Below, one piece after another: positions 9,223-17,150 of a DNA stretch of 33,787 bases. The stretch lies in the NCBI GenBank assembly GCA_964398035.1, contig CAYNLI010000015.1, forward strand, positions 1-33,787. The letters are read 5' to 3'. Made by a program: the position numbers and the translations under genes. This DNA is from Saonia sp964398035. GTDB lineage: Bacteria > Bacteroidota > Bacteroidia > Flavobacteriales > Flavobacteriaceae. Each line of letters opens with the position of its first letter. Within the stretch, counting starts at the first letter, position 1. Below the pieces are notes generated by a model that had not been told where the DNA came from, ran no database searches, and saw only the letters and a list, made by a program, of their open reading frames with translations.

Positions 9223-10959
9223 ATGTCGGACAAAAAAGTAAGCATTCTCAAAGCGTTTAAAACAATTATATGGCCAAAACGCAATCTAGTATTCATAGGA
9301 TTGGTCTTAATAGTCATTAGTAAGGCTGCCAGTTTTGTCGCTCCAATGTCCTTAAAGTATTTGATGGATGACATTATTCCCAATAAGAATATGGATTTAT
9401 TGAAAATTCTTGTGGGTATTGTTGCGCTTGCCATTTTAGTACAGTCCATAACCTCATTTTTACTTACAAAAATTCTGAGTGTACAAGCGCAGTTTCTAAT
9501 TTCAGAATTACGTGCACAAGTACAGAAAAAAGTACTTTCATTACCTATTCGCTTTTTTGACAATGCAAAATCTGGTGCTTTGGTATCCCGCATAATGTCA
9601 GATGTTGAGGGGGTACGCAATCTTATAGGTACTGGATTGGTACAGTTGGTAGGGGGTACTTTAACCGCAGTTGTATCTTTAATTTTATTGATACAGATAA
9701 GTCCGTCCATGACCTTGTTTACCTTGATTCCTTTAGCTCTTTTTGCGATTATTGCATTAAAAGCATTTAAAATTATTCGTCCTGTTTTTAGAGATAGAGG
9801 TAAAATAAATGCAGAAGTTAAAGGTCGACTTACCGAAACTTTGGGAGGCATTAGGGTCATAAAAGGTTTTAATGCAGAAAAACAAGAGCATAAAGTTTTT
9901 GAAGACGGTGTGGATAAATTGTTCCAAAATGTAAAAAAGAGCCTTACCGCCACTGCTTTTATGACCAGTTCATCAACCTTCCTTTTAGGACTTGCCACTA
10001 CTGGCATCATGGGCATGGGTGGTTATAAGATAATGTTGGGAGAACTTACCGTGGGAGAGTTTTTGACTTTTACCTTTTTATTGGGATTAATGGTTGCACC
10101 TATTGTACAAATGAGCAATATTGGTAGTCAGATTACTGAAGCTTTAGCTGGTTTGGATCGCACAGAGGAATTAATGAATAAGACTGCGGAAATGGATGAA
10201 GAAGATAGGGTCACTACTCTAAAAGACATTCATGGAGATGTCACTTTTAATAATGTTTCCTTTGCCTACGAAGAAAATAAAGAAGTACTGCACAACATTA
10301 GTTTTGAAGCCAAACATGGCTCCGTAACCGCCCTTGTGGGAAGTTCTGGTTCTGGGAAATCTACCATTGCCGGACTGGCCGCTACATTCTTAAACCCATC
10401 ATCAGGAATGATTACTATTGATGGTGTTGATATATCCAAAGTAAACCTGAACAGTTACCGAAAACATTTGGGAGTAGTATTGCAGGATGAGTTTTTATTT
10501 GAAGGCACGATTCGTGAAAACATCTTGTTCCCAAGGCCCAGTGCCACTGAAGATGAATTACAAAAAGCAGTGAAAGCTGCCTATGTGGACGAATTTACAG
10601 ACCGATTTGAAGATGGTTTGGAAACATTGATTGGGGAACGTGGGGTAAAACTTTCTGGTGGACAAAGACAACGTATAGCCATAGCGAGAGCTGTTTTGGC
10701 AGACCCAAAAATATTGATTCTGGATGAAGCTACCTCTAGTCTAGATACTGAGAGTGAAGCTTTGATACAAAAAAGTTTGGCCCAACTTACAAAAGGAAGA
10801 ACCACATTTGTTATTGCGCATAGATTGAGCACTATTAGAAAAGCTAATCAGATTTTAGTGGTTGAGAACGGACGTGTAGCCGAACAAGGCACTCATGATG
10901 AACTCATTGCCAAAGAAGGCAGGTATTATAATTTGTTTACGTATCAGGCTAGAATATAA
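9223..10959 (+). CDS. ABC exporter, fused permease/ATPase (MsbA/ABCB type)
   Basis: A 578-residue half-transporter that should work as a homodimer in the inner membrane. The N-terminal half holds the six-helix exporter domain (about 20-310). The ATPase half has Walker A GSSGSGKST at 373-381, the signature LSGGQRQR starting at 477, Walker B ILILDE at 497-502 and the switch His533 in IAHRLST. Relatives move lipid A, other lipids, peptides or drugs; the Bacteroidota version is often simply called MsbA-like. It is monocistronic with its own promoter, divergent from the acylase gene and convergent with the ferredoxin gene. The substrate cannot be told from sequence. Confidence 0.92.
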   Translation: MSDKKVSILKAFKTIIWPKRNLVFIGLVLIVISKAASFVAPMSLKYLMDDIIPNKNMDLLKILVGIVALAILVQSITSFLLTKILSVQAQFLISELRAQVQKKVLSLPIRFFDNAKSGALVSRIMSDVEGVRNLIGTGLVQLVGGTLTAVVSLILLIQISPSMTLFTLIPLALFAIIALKAFKIIRPVFRDRGKINAEVKGRLTETLGGIRVIKGFNAEKQEHKVFEDGVDKLFQNVKKSLTATAFMTSSSTFLLGLATTGIMGMGGYKIMLGELTVGEFLTFTFLLGLMVAPIVQMSNIGSQITEALAGLDRTEELMNKTAEMDEEDRVTTLKDIHGDVTFNNVSFAYEENKEVLHNISFEAKHGSVTALVGSSGSGKSTIAGLAATFLNPSSGMITIDGVDISKVNLNSYRKHLGVVLQDEFLFEGTIRENILFPRPSATEDELQKAVKAAYVDEFTDRFEDGLETLIGERGVKLSGGQRQRIAIARAVLADPKILILDEATSSLDTESEALIQKSLAQLTKGRTTFVIAHRLSTIRKANQILVVENGRVAEQGTHDELIAKEGRYYNLFTYQARI

Positions 10960-10968
10960 GGGTGATAC

Positions 10969-11301
10969 TTAATCCTCAGCTGGAGCCAACTCAATTTCCA
11001 GACCATCCATATCTTCATTTATATGCAATTGACAGCCCAATCGGCTACTGTCCTTTACATTAAAAGCTTCAGATAACATGGCTTCTTCATCATCAGATTT
11101 TTCAGGAAGATCGTGATCAGATGTTACATAGCATTGACAAGAAGCGCACATGGCCATACCACCACAAATACCAATGGTTCCTTCTGGAGCCAGTTCATAA
11201 GCTCTTGTAAGCTCCATAATGTTCATATTCATGTCCGTTGGGGCATCTACTTCATGTACCATGCCCTCACGGTCGGTAATCTTAATCTTTATATCTGACA
11301 T
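10969..11301 (-). CDS. 2Fe-2S ferredoxin (adrenodoxin type)
   Basis: A 110-residue electron carrier. Cluster ligands are Cys46, Cys52, Cys55 and Cys90, the C-x5-C-x2-C...C spacing of adrenodoxin/Isc-type ferredoxins; a further Cys57 is not expected to be a ligand. The chain is very acidic, as usual for a protein that docks on reductases. It is the last minus-strand gene of a group with Mrp and NifU-like genes, which suggests a part in iron-sulfur cluster assembly, although a different electron-transfer role is possible. Confidence 0.93.
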   Translation of the reverse strand: MSDIKIKITDREGMVHEVDAPTDMNMNIMELTRAYELAPEGTIGICGGMAMCASCQCYVTSDHDLPEKSDDEEAMLSEAFNVKDSSRLGCQLHINEDMDGLEIELAPAED

Positions 11302-11342
11302 TATAATTTAGTGTAATAGTAAAAAAAGTGGATTAGTTTTTA

Positions 11343-11354
11343 AGTGAGCTAGTT
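11343..11354 (+). repeat. Left half of an inverted repeat around the four-helix-bundle gene
   Basis: AGTGAGCTAGTT matches the reverse complement of AACTAGTTCACT at 11744-11755 with one mismatch. The pair brackets the gene at 11377-11724 closely on both sides. Confidence 0.5.
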
Positions 11355-11376
11355 GAATAGTAGGCTATCATGGTCA

Positions 11377-11724
11377 TTATTTCATGGATTTCATAAACGA
11401 ATACAGCATTTTAGACACTTCATTTGTTATGCTTATCAATTCTTTAGATTCGGGTTTATTTAAATAATTTAATCTTTCAGCTAAATACAACATAGACCTT
11501 ACTTCACTATTTGATGCAAGGGCGAAATAAAGAAATCTTTTAAAATCTGCGTTGGAGCTTCTGTCAAAACCTTCTGCTATATTATTAGAAATTGAAACCG
11601 ATGCTCGTCTTATTTGATCTCTAAATCCAAAATCTTTACTTTGGGAAAAAATTTTATAAATGGCAACCGCTAAATCTTGGGATTTCTGCCACACCAATAT
11701 ATCTTCAAATTTTTGTATTGTCAT
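11377..11724 (-). CDS. Four-helix-bundle protein (S23 / 23S rRNA intervening-sequence protein family)
   Basis: A 115-residue all-helical protein with the family hallmarks: FEDILVWQKSQDLA at the N-terminus, the DQIRRASVSISNNIAEGF core and SNSEVRSMLYLAERL later on. The family was first found encoded in intervening sequences of 23S rRNA genes; relatives include the accessory protein of diversity-generating retroelements. Solo copies are common in Bacteroidota and their job is unknown; nucleic-acid binding is assumed. It sits between the ferredoxin and NifU-like genes and is bracketed by short inverted repeats, so it looks like a later insertion rather than part of the iron-sulfur operon. Confidence 0.88.
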   Translation of the reverse strand: MTIQKFEDILVWQKSQDLAVAIYKIFSQSKDFGFRDQIRRASVSISNNIAEGFDRSSNADFKRFLYFALASNSEVRSMLYLAERLNYLNKPESKELISITNEVSKMLYSFMKSMK

Positions 11725-11743
11725 TCACTTTTTTTGGGAACAA

Positions 11744-11776
11744 AACTAGTTCACTCTTTTACTAGTTCACCTTTTC
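11744..11776 (+). repeat. Tandem copies of the right-hand repeat
   Basis: ACTAGTTCAC occurs at 11745-11754 and again at 11761-11770, a 16-bp period. The first copy pairs with 11343-11354 on the far side of the four-helix-bundle gene. Confidence 0.55.
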
Positions 11777-11796
11777 AAGAATCATATCTTTAATGA

Positions 11797-12036
11797 CTAT
11801 TCTATATTCAGCACCTCTTCAATTTGGGGAGCATATTTTTTAATGGTCATTTCCACTCCACTTTTCAGTGTCATTTGGTTTACTGAACAACCAACACATG
11901 CACCCTCTAATTTTACTTTTACCGTAGTATCATTATCTATGGAAACTAAAGATATATCTCCACCATCACTTTGTAAAAAAGGGCGGATTTCTTCCAATGC
12001 CAATTCTACTTTTATTTTAAGTTCTTCTGATGTCAT
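11797..12036 (-). CDS. NifU-like C-terminal domain protein (iron-sulfur carrier)
   Basis: A 79-residue protein made only of the NifU C-terminal domain, which carries a cluster on a C-x-x-C pair, here Cys47 and Cys50 in EGACVGCSVNQMTLKSG. Such stand-alone Nfu proteins receive clusters from a scaffold and pass them to target enzymes. It begins two bases after the Mrp stop, so the two are translated from one message and probably cooperate in cluster transfer. The LQSDGGDISLVSI stretch is also typical. Confidence 0.95.
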   Translation of the reverse strand: MTSEELKIKVELALEEIRPFLQSDGGDISLVSIDNDTTVKVKLEGACVGCSVNQMTLKSGVEMTIKKYAPQIEEVLNIE

Positions 12037-12038
12037 GT

Positions 12039-13178
12039 TTATTTCTTTTTAACAGCAGAGCAACCTGCCATTGTTGTTATTTTAATCGCCTCAGTAGGTG
12101 GTAAATCTGTATTTCTCTTTACTACTTCTGCAACCACATTTTTGGTGAGCTCCTCAAATGCCGCTTCAATTGGAGTAGCTGTCTGCAAGGCTGCTGGCCT
12201 ACCTACGTCCCCAGCTTCCCTAATACTTTGCACTAATGGTATTTCCCCTAAAAAAGGCACTTCTAAATCTTCTGCAAGATGTTTTGCTCCTTCTTGACCA
12301 AAGATATAGTATTTGTTGTTAGGCAGCTCAGCAGGAGTAAAATACGCCATATTTTCAACAATTCCGAGTACAGGAACGTTTATTGATTCTTGCTGAAACA
12401 TCGCAACACCTTTTTTAGCATCTGCCAATGCTACTTCCTGTGGCGTACTCACTATTACAGCACCTGTAATGGGCATGGCCTGCATAATACTTAAATGAAT
12501 ATCTCCTGTTCCTGGGGGCAGATCCAACAACATAAAATCCAACTCGCCCCAATGTGCATCAAAAATCATCTGGTTCAATGCTTTTGAAGCCATTGGTCCT
12601 CTCCAAATAACAGCTTGGTTAGGTTGGGTAAAAAACCCGATGGAAAGCATTTTTACGTCATAGTTTTCTACAGGTTTCATCTTAGATTTTCCATCAACTT
12701 TTATGGATAAGGGTCTTTCCTGTGCCACATCAAACATAATGGGCATTGATGGCCCATAGATATCCGCATCTAAAACCCCTACTTTAAAGCCCATTTTGGC
12801 TAAAGTAACCGCCAAATTTGCAGTTACCGTAGATTTGCCCACACCGCCTTTACCAGAAGCTACTGCAATGATATTTTTGATTCCAGGGATTGGTTTTCCT
12901 TTTATTTCGTTGACCTTTGGTTTAGCTGGAGCATCTACCTTAACGTTCACCGTTATTTTTGCTTTCTCATAAACCTCTCTATGGATAATTTTTAGAATTT
13001 CCACTTCGGTTTTCTTTCTTGCCTGTAAACTGGGGTTTTTGATGGTCAAATCTACTATAACCTCATCACCGAATACCATAACGTTGGTCACAGCACCACT
13101 GTCAACCATATTTTGACCTTCACCAGGAACCGTAATGTTCTCTAATGCCTTAAAAATGTCCTTTTTATTCAATTTCAT
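12039..13178 (-). CDS. Mrp/NBP35-family P-loop ATPase, iron-sulfur carrier (ApbC type)
   Basis: A 379-residue cytoplasmic ATPase. An N-terminal MIP18/DUF59-type domain (about 1-82) is followed by a deviant Walker A, GKGGVGKS, at 109-116, then DADIYGPSMP and LPPGTGDIHLS. Mrp/ApbC proteins bind a cluster and hand it on. Oddity: the C-x-x-C normally found after ENMxYF is missing (the sequence reads ENMAYFTPAELPNNKYY); the visible cysteine in this half is in AGCSAVKKK at the very end. This may be normal in Flavobacteriia but implies different cluster binding. It is the first gene of the group, with a -7 element 45 bases upstream. Confidence 0.94.
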   Translation of the reverse strand: MKLNKKDIFKALENITVPGEGQNMVDSGAVTNVMVFGDEVIVDLTIKNPSLQARKKTEVEILKIIHREVYEKAKITVNVKVDAPAKPKVNEIKGKPIPGIKNIIAVASGKGGVGKSTVTANLAVTLAKMGFKVGVLDADIYGPSMPIMFDVAQERPLSIKVDGKSKMKPVENYDVKMLSIGFFTQPNQAVIWRGPMASKALNQMIFDAHWGELDFMLLDLPPGTGDIHLSIMQAMPITGAVIVSTPQEVALADAKKGVAMFQQESINVPVLGIVENMAYFTPAELPNNKYYIFGQEGAKHLAEDLEVPFLGEIPLVQSIREAGDVGRPAALQTATPIEAAFEELTKNVVAEVVKRNTDLPPTEAIKITTMAGCSAVKKK

Positions 13179-13222
13179 TATATAGCTGTTAACTAGCAGT
13201 CGTTTAAATCGATTCTAAATTA

Positions 13223-13230
13223 CAAAGATA
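13223..13230 (-). promoter_or_regulatory. Putative -7 promoter element for mrp
   Basis: On the minus strand this reads TATCTTTG, an exact TAnnTTTG match, 44 bases before the mrp start. No clear -33 partner. Confidence 0.5.
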
Positions 13231-13281
13231 CAGTATAAACAGGAGATTGTAAAGAAGGTAAGTCTTATTAAAACGGGGATA

Positions 13282-13629
13282 TTAGTACATATCTGAATCT
13301 AATTCTTTTGCAGGGTCCCAAAAATGTTTTTGAAAATCAATTATCTGATTTTCCACAACTTCTACCCCTTCATTTTCCAGTAGTTGCTGCATTAAATTTG
13401 TGCCGTCAAAATGATGTTTTCCAGTGAGCAATCCTATTCTATTCACCACTCTGTGTGCTGGCACATCTTCTTTAACTCCTGCTCCGTTCATTGCCCATCC
13501 TACCATTCGAGCACTACGGGCGGCTCCCAAGTATTTGGCAATGGCACCATAAGAAGTTACTCTACCATAAGGAATAAGTTTAGCCACTTCATACACCTTT
13601 TCAAAAAAGTTCTTGTTTTCTGGCTTCAT
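13282..13629 (-). CDS. Alkyltransferase-like protein (MGMT DNA-binding domain, no catalytic Cys)
   Basis: A 115-residue protein made of the DNA-binding domain of O6-methylguanine-DNA methyltransferase (IPYGRVTSYGAIAKYLG, ARMVGWAMNG). The active-site PCHR motif is PAHR here (57-60): Ala58 replaces the alkyl-accepting cysteine. Proteins with this change (ATLs) cannot transfer the alkyl group but bind O6-alkylguanine, flip it out and, in studied cases, direct the lesion to nucleotide excision repair. The start is two bases after the LysE-type stop, so it is the third gene of the trmB operon. Confidence 0.92.
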   Translation of the reverse strand: MKPENKNFFEKVYEVAKLIPYGRVTSYGAIAKYLGAARSARMVGWAMNGAGVKEDVPAHRVVNRIGLLTGKHHFDGTNLMQQLLENEGVEVVENQIIDFQKHFWDPAKELDSDMY

Positions 13630-13631
13630 GC

Positions 13632-14261
13632 TTATTTATAAAAAATCCTGAAAATGGTAATCACTAAAAGCAACAACATTAACGCACTAAGAATATAATT
13701 GGAATTTTTGGAGAAACGATTGTTCTTGGTTTCCAACTTATTAAAATACACCGTATATAAATACAGAACAGTAAACGTTCCGCTGCCTGCAGCTATAATA
13801 AACACCAAAATATCCCATACCTCAAACTTAATCCATCCTGATGCGTTCCACATGGCATTAAGACCACTATAGTAAGGAATGGTCAACAAATTAAGTGCTG
13901 CCAAAAGCATTCCTTTAAAGAAACTGTTCTTCTTGCTCAGATTTACCATTTCCCTTTTCTTTTTTGTATTTTTCCTAGCCAACACAAAAAAATAAATGGC
14001 AAAAAATGCAAATACCCCAAGGGCTATTTTTAAAAGTAAATCTATAACTTCTGGGTTTCTATGTAAAAATTTGGATATGATTACCGCAATATATGCTTGA
14101 ACCATTATCATTGCAGAAACACCTATGCTAAAAATAATTCCGTTTGTCTTCCCCTTTTCCACACTGGTCTTGGCTGCATTCATATTAAGCAGACCAGGAG
14201 GAACAGTAGCCATAAAGGCAGCTGAAAAAGTGGCGAAAAAGAGAATAAGTAAATGAGTCAT
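13632..14261 (-). CDS. LysE-family transporter
   Basis: A 209-residue inner-membrane protein with about six hydrophobic helices. The N-terminal segment FSAAFMATVPPGLLNMNAAK matches the LysE/RhtB exporter family, which mostly exports amino acids. It lies two bases after the trmB stop and just ahead of the alkyltransferase-like gene, all on one strand. The substrate cannot be predicted; the neighbours give no help. Confidence 0.85.
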   Translation of the reverse strand: MTHLLILFFATFSAAFMATVPPGLLNMNAAKTSVEKGKTNGIIFSIGVSAMIMVQAYIAVIISKFLHRNPEVIDLLLKIALGVFAFFAIYFFVLARKNTKKKREMVNLSKKNSFFKGMLLAALNLLTIPYYSGLNAMWNASGWIKFEVWDILVFIIAAGSGTFTVLYLYTVYFNKLETKNNRFSKNSNYILSALMLLLLVITIFRIFYK

Positions 14262-14263
14262 GG

Positions 14264-14935
14264 TTAGTTTAGCCTAAACTTTATATAGGTAATTGGTTTT
14301 CCTTTTTCAAGATACTGATTTTCATAGAAAGTTTGTATTTCCAATACTTCTTTTGGGCTTCCTTCATTTTTATACACATCATGGTTGGCATACAATATCT
14401 CATGTTCCAAACCTTGTAACAACCCTAGTGTATACCCATGCATAAACTCACTATCCGTCTTTAAATTGATTTCTCCCCCATCAATTAAAATGGACTTATA
14501 TTTTTCTAAAAAGACTTGATTGGTCATTCTATGCTTGGTGCGCTTATATTTTATTTGTGGGTCGGGGAAAGTTATCCAAATCTCAGACACTTCATTTTTA
14601 TCAAAAAGAGAATCAACAAGTTCTATCTGGGTACGCAAAAAAGCTACATTATTAAGTCCTTCCTCAATAGCTGTTTTTGCCCCACGCCAAAAGCGGGCTC
14701 CCTTAATATCTATCCCTATGAAATTTTTGTTCTTATCTTTTTTGGCCAACCCTATGGTATACTCTCCTTTGCCACAACCCAATTCTAAAACAATAGGTTT
14801 GTTGTTGCCAAAATGTGATGCCCATTTCCCTTTTAAAGGGAACAATCCTTTTTGAATTCCCTCCCTATCTGGCTGAATGACATTTTTAAAGGTTTCGTTC
14901 TCTTTAAACCTTTTTAGCTTGTTCTTGCTTCCCAC
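14264..14935 (-). CDS. trmB: tRNA (guanine-N7-)-methyltransferase TrmB
   Basis: A 223-residue SAM-dependent enzyme that makes m7G46 in the tRNA variable loop. The SAM site LELGCGKGEYTIG and GIDIKGARFW are clear, as are the family motifs ITFPDPQIKYKRTKHRMT and INLKTDSEFMHGY. The start is GTG at 14935 (MGSKNKLKRF), which matches the usual N-terminus; a -7 element lies 24 bases upstream. It leads a tight operon with the LysE-type and alkyltransferase-like genes. Confidence 0.95.
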   Translation of the reverse strand: MGSKNKLKRFKENETFKNVIQPDREGIQKGLFPLKGKWASHFGNNKPIVLELGCGKGEYTIGLAKKDKNKNFIGIDIKGARFWRGAKTAIEEGLNNVAFLRTQIELVDSLFDKNEVSEIWITFPDPQIKYKRTKHRMTNQVFLEKYKSILIDGGEINLKTDSEFMHGYTLGLLQGLEHEILYANHDVYKNEGSPKEVLEIQTFYENQYLEKGKPITYIKFRLN

Positions 14936-14959
14936 AGAAACTATAATTTAATGATTTGA

Positions 14960-14967
14960 CAAAACTA
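14960..14967 (-). promoter_or_regulatory. Putative -7 promoter element for trmB operon
   Basis: Minus strand TAGTTTTG, an exact TAnnTTTG match, 24 bases before the GTG start of trmB. Confidence 0.5.
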
Positions 14968-15008
14968 AGGAAATCTATAAACCTTTTGGGTGTTGTTCCT
15001 TTGTTGTT

Positions 15009-15228
15009 ATGGATAATTCTAAACGTATTTTAATAGCTCCCTTAACTGGGGATTGGGACATGCCACCCGTTACATTCCAATAATCAATGCTTTACTGGAA
15101 AATGGACATACTCCCATTATAGCATCAGACGGATTAGCCCTCTCTTTGTTACAAAAAGAATTTACACTGAAAGATTTAGAGAAAGTAAAAGAATATAAAG
15201 GTTTAAAAAGTTTTGACCATACTTTGGA
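15009..15228 (+). pseudogene. Frameshifted, truncated MurG-like glycosyltransferase remnant
   Basis: Starting at the ATG at 15009, the protein reads KRILIAPL, then breaks; in the frame one base earlier it continues as NWGLGHATRYIPIINALLEN and PIIASDGLALSLLQKEF. One A is missing at about 15044 (TTAACTGG where TTAAACTGG would keep the frame). GLGHATR is the N-terminal hallmark of UDP-sugar-binding, MurG-like transferases, normally about 350 residues. After KEF at about 15164 the sequence no longer fits the family (LKDLEKVKEYKGLKSFDH), and the frame runs on to 15307 over the 3' end of the kinase gene. A dead 5' fragment with a deletion junction is most likely. Confidence 0.75.
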
Positions 15229-16287
15229 CTATACCTCATTGTTTTCTTCTGCTTTTTCTAAAGTGAATGAAAACTCTGAACCCACATCAATTACACTTTC
15301 CACATAAATTTTCTCATCATGTGCTTCTATAATGTGTTTTACTATGGCAAGTCCCAATCCTGAACCACCTTCTTTTCTGCTACCACTTTTATCAACTCTG
15401 TAAAAACGCTCAAAAAGTCTTGGAATGTGTTGTTTGGAAATACCTTCCCCATTGTCCGTAACCCGTACAATGACTTTGTTTTTAATTAAATTCTCCACAC
15501 TGACTTCTGTAGTGCCATTTTTATGTCCGTATTTAATGGAATTAACCACTAAATTAGATACAACCTGCCGTATTTTCTCTTTGTCTGCCCATACATAGAT
15601 TGGGGTTACATATTCCATGTCAAACGTTAAAGAGATTCCCTTTTTGGCAGCTTTCATTTCTAAAAGCTCAAAAGTATTTTCAATAAGTTCTATGATATTG
15701 ATTCTTTCTGTTTCCAGATTTAAATCCCCAACTTCTAATTTGGTGATTAAATCCAAGTCTTTAACAATATATATGAGTCTTTCCACTCCCTTATTGGCTC
15801 TTTGCAAGTATTTTATACGTACATTTTCATCGTCCATGGCTCCATCTAACAATGTAAGAATATATCCTTGTACTGTAAACAATGGGGTTTTTAGCTCATG
15901 GGAAACATTTCCCAGAAAATCCTTTCTGTACTCTTCCCTAATTTTTAGGGTATCTATTTCGATTTTCTTGTCATGAGCAAATTTTTCAATTTCCTCAGTC
16001 AACGTTTTCATGTCTGTAGTAATGGGCTGAGACGTAAAAGAAGAGAATTCTAACAATGAAACATCATCATAGATTCTTTTTATCCTTCTATATATAAATT
16101 TTTCTACTCGTACTTGAATAATCAAAAAAGTGAGAAAAAAAGTGAGAAAAGAAAAAACGGTCAAAGAAAACCAATCCAAGTCTTTTTTATAATACATGAA
16201 CCCTCCCAGCAAGAGCGCTATGACAATAGTAAGTAGGAACGAAGAATAAAAGGCAAACTTATATGATTTCTTTAGTTGTATAGCCAT
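15229..16287 (-). CDS. Sensor histidine kinase (PhoR-like)
   Basis: A 352-residue inner-membrane kinase with two membrane segments (about 10-33 and 39-58) separated by a few residues, so there is almost no periplasmic sensor. The phosphorylated His130 lies in VSHELKTPLFTVQGYI. The ATP-binding domain shows the N box NLVVNSIKYG, DNGEGIS and GGSGLGLAIVKH. Its ATG overlaps the regulator stop by one base (TAATG), so the two are translationally coupled. The lack of a sensor domain fits a PhoR-like kinase that takes its signal from a membrane partner, but no pst/phoU genes are nearby, so the signal is open. Confidence 0.92.
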   Translation of the reverse strand: MAIQLKKSYKFAFYSSFLLTIVIALLLGGFMYYKKDLDWFSLTVFSFLTFFLTFLIIQVRVEKFIYRRIKRIYDDVSLLEFSSFTSQPITTDMKTLTEEIEKFAHDKKIEIDTLKIREEYRKDFLGNVSHELKTPLFTVQGYILTLLDGAMDDENVRIKYLQRANKGVERLIYIVKDLDLITKLEVGDLNLETERINIIELIENTFELLEMKAAKKGISLTFDMEYVTPIYVWADKEKIRQVVSNLVVNSIKYGHKNGTTEVSVENLIKNKVIVRVTDNGEGISKQHIPRLFERFYRVDKSGSRKEGGSGLGLAIVKHIIEAHDEKIYVESVIDVGSEFSFTLEKAEENNEV

Positions 16288-16973
16288 TACAACACAAACT
16301 TATACCCAACACCTTTAACGGTTTTAAAATAATCTTCTCCAATTTTTTCGCGTAATTTTCTAATATGCACATCTATGGTACGGCCACCGACCACGACCTC
16401 ACTGCCCCATACTTTATCTAGGATTACTTCTCTCTTAAACACTTTACTGGGTTTAGAGGCCAGTAGGGCAAGCAACTCAAACTCTTTTCTAGGCAAGATT
16501 ATTTCCTTACCATCATTTACAATCTTGTATTCTTCCCTATTAATAATGATATTGCCTACTTGTACAATATCCTCTGCCTCATTTTTATTTTCTTTTAACC
16601 TTCTTAAAAGGGCCTTGACCTTACTTATTAAAACTTTTGGTTTAATGGGCTTGGTAATATAGTCGTCAGCGCCAGCATCAAAACCAGCTACTTGGGAGTA
16701 ATCTTCACCTCTTGCAGTAAGGAATGTTATGATGGTGTTTTCCAATCCAGGCGTACCACGAATAATCTCGCATGCTTCAATACCGTCCATCTCTGGCATC
16801 ATTACATCTAAAATAATTAAATGCGGGGTTCTCTTCTTAGCTTTTGCCACAGCTTCCACTCCGTTCTTTGCAGTAAAAACTTCATACCCTTCAGATGAAA
16901 GGTTATAGCCGACAATTTCTAAAATGTCTGGCTCATCATCAACTAATAGTATTTTAATTTCCTTTTTTTTCAT
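16287..16973 (-). CDS. OmpR/PhoB-family response regulator
   Basis: A 228-residue regulator. I use the ATG at 16973 (MKKKEIKILLVDDE); the open frame back to 17045 adds 24 residues unlike the family. The receiver domain (about 5-125) has the acidic pair DDE, phospho-Asp56 in LIILDVMMPEMDG, Thr in FLTARGED and Lys in ITKPIKP. The C-terminal winged helix has VVGGRTIDVHIRKLREKIG and KGVGYKF. It is coupled to the kinase downstream and divergent from the receptor gene at 17151, and so is a likely regulator of that locus and of itself. Confidence 0.94.
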   Translation of the reverse strand: MKKKEIKILLVDDEPDILEIVGYNLSSEGYEVFTAKNGVEAVAKAKKRTPHLIILDVMMPEMDGIEACEIIRGTPGLENTIITFLTARGEDYSQVAGFDAGADDYITKPIKPKVLISKVKALLRRLKENKNEAEDIVQVGNIIINREEYKIVNDGKEIILPRKEFELLALLASKPSKVFKREVILDKVWGSEVVVGGRTIDVHIRKLREKIGEDYFKTVKGVGYKFVL

Positions 16974-16999
16974 GAATCCAATAAATTGGTTTAATCGCC

Positions 17000-17007
17000 C
17001 AAAAGTA
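17000..17007 (-). promoter_or_regulatory. Putative -7 promoter element for the two-component genes
   Basis: Minus strand TACTTTTG, an exact TAnnTTTG match 26 bases before the regulator ATG, which also supports the shorter start. Confidence 0.5.
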
Positions 17008-17044
17008 AAGATAATACTATTACAGTTAAGCCACTTAACAATCA

Positions 17045-17064
17045 TTTAATGTCATAACATTAAA
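17045..17064. promoter_or_regulatory. Perfect inverted repeat between divergent regulator and receptor genes
   Basis: TTTAATGT and ACATTAAA form perfect 8-bp arms around CATA. It lies about 40 bases upstream of the regulator -7 element and about 60 upstream of the likely receptor one. A direct repeat with 11-bp step (TTAA at 17035 and 17046) overlaps it, the spacing used by OmpR/PhoB-type proteins. An operator is plausible; no direct proof. Confidence 0.45.
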
Positions 17065-17150
17065 CTTACAATAATGCAATAAACCTTTAACCTACAGCTA
17101 ACATACCCATAACAACCTCTAGCTTTCTTTGCGGCAAATAAAATGATTTG

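Noticed and set aside
15166..15307. Separate small gene downstream of the glycosyltransferase fragment
   Set aside because: The open frame is half antisense to the kinase gene and the rest has no start of its own; treated as a junction remnant.
16974..17045. Extended N-terminus of the response regulator
   Set aside because: The extra 24 residues are not receiver-like and would place the start upstream of the -7 element at 17000-17007.
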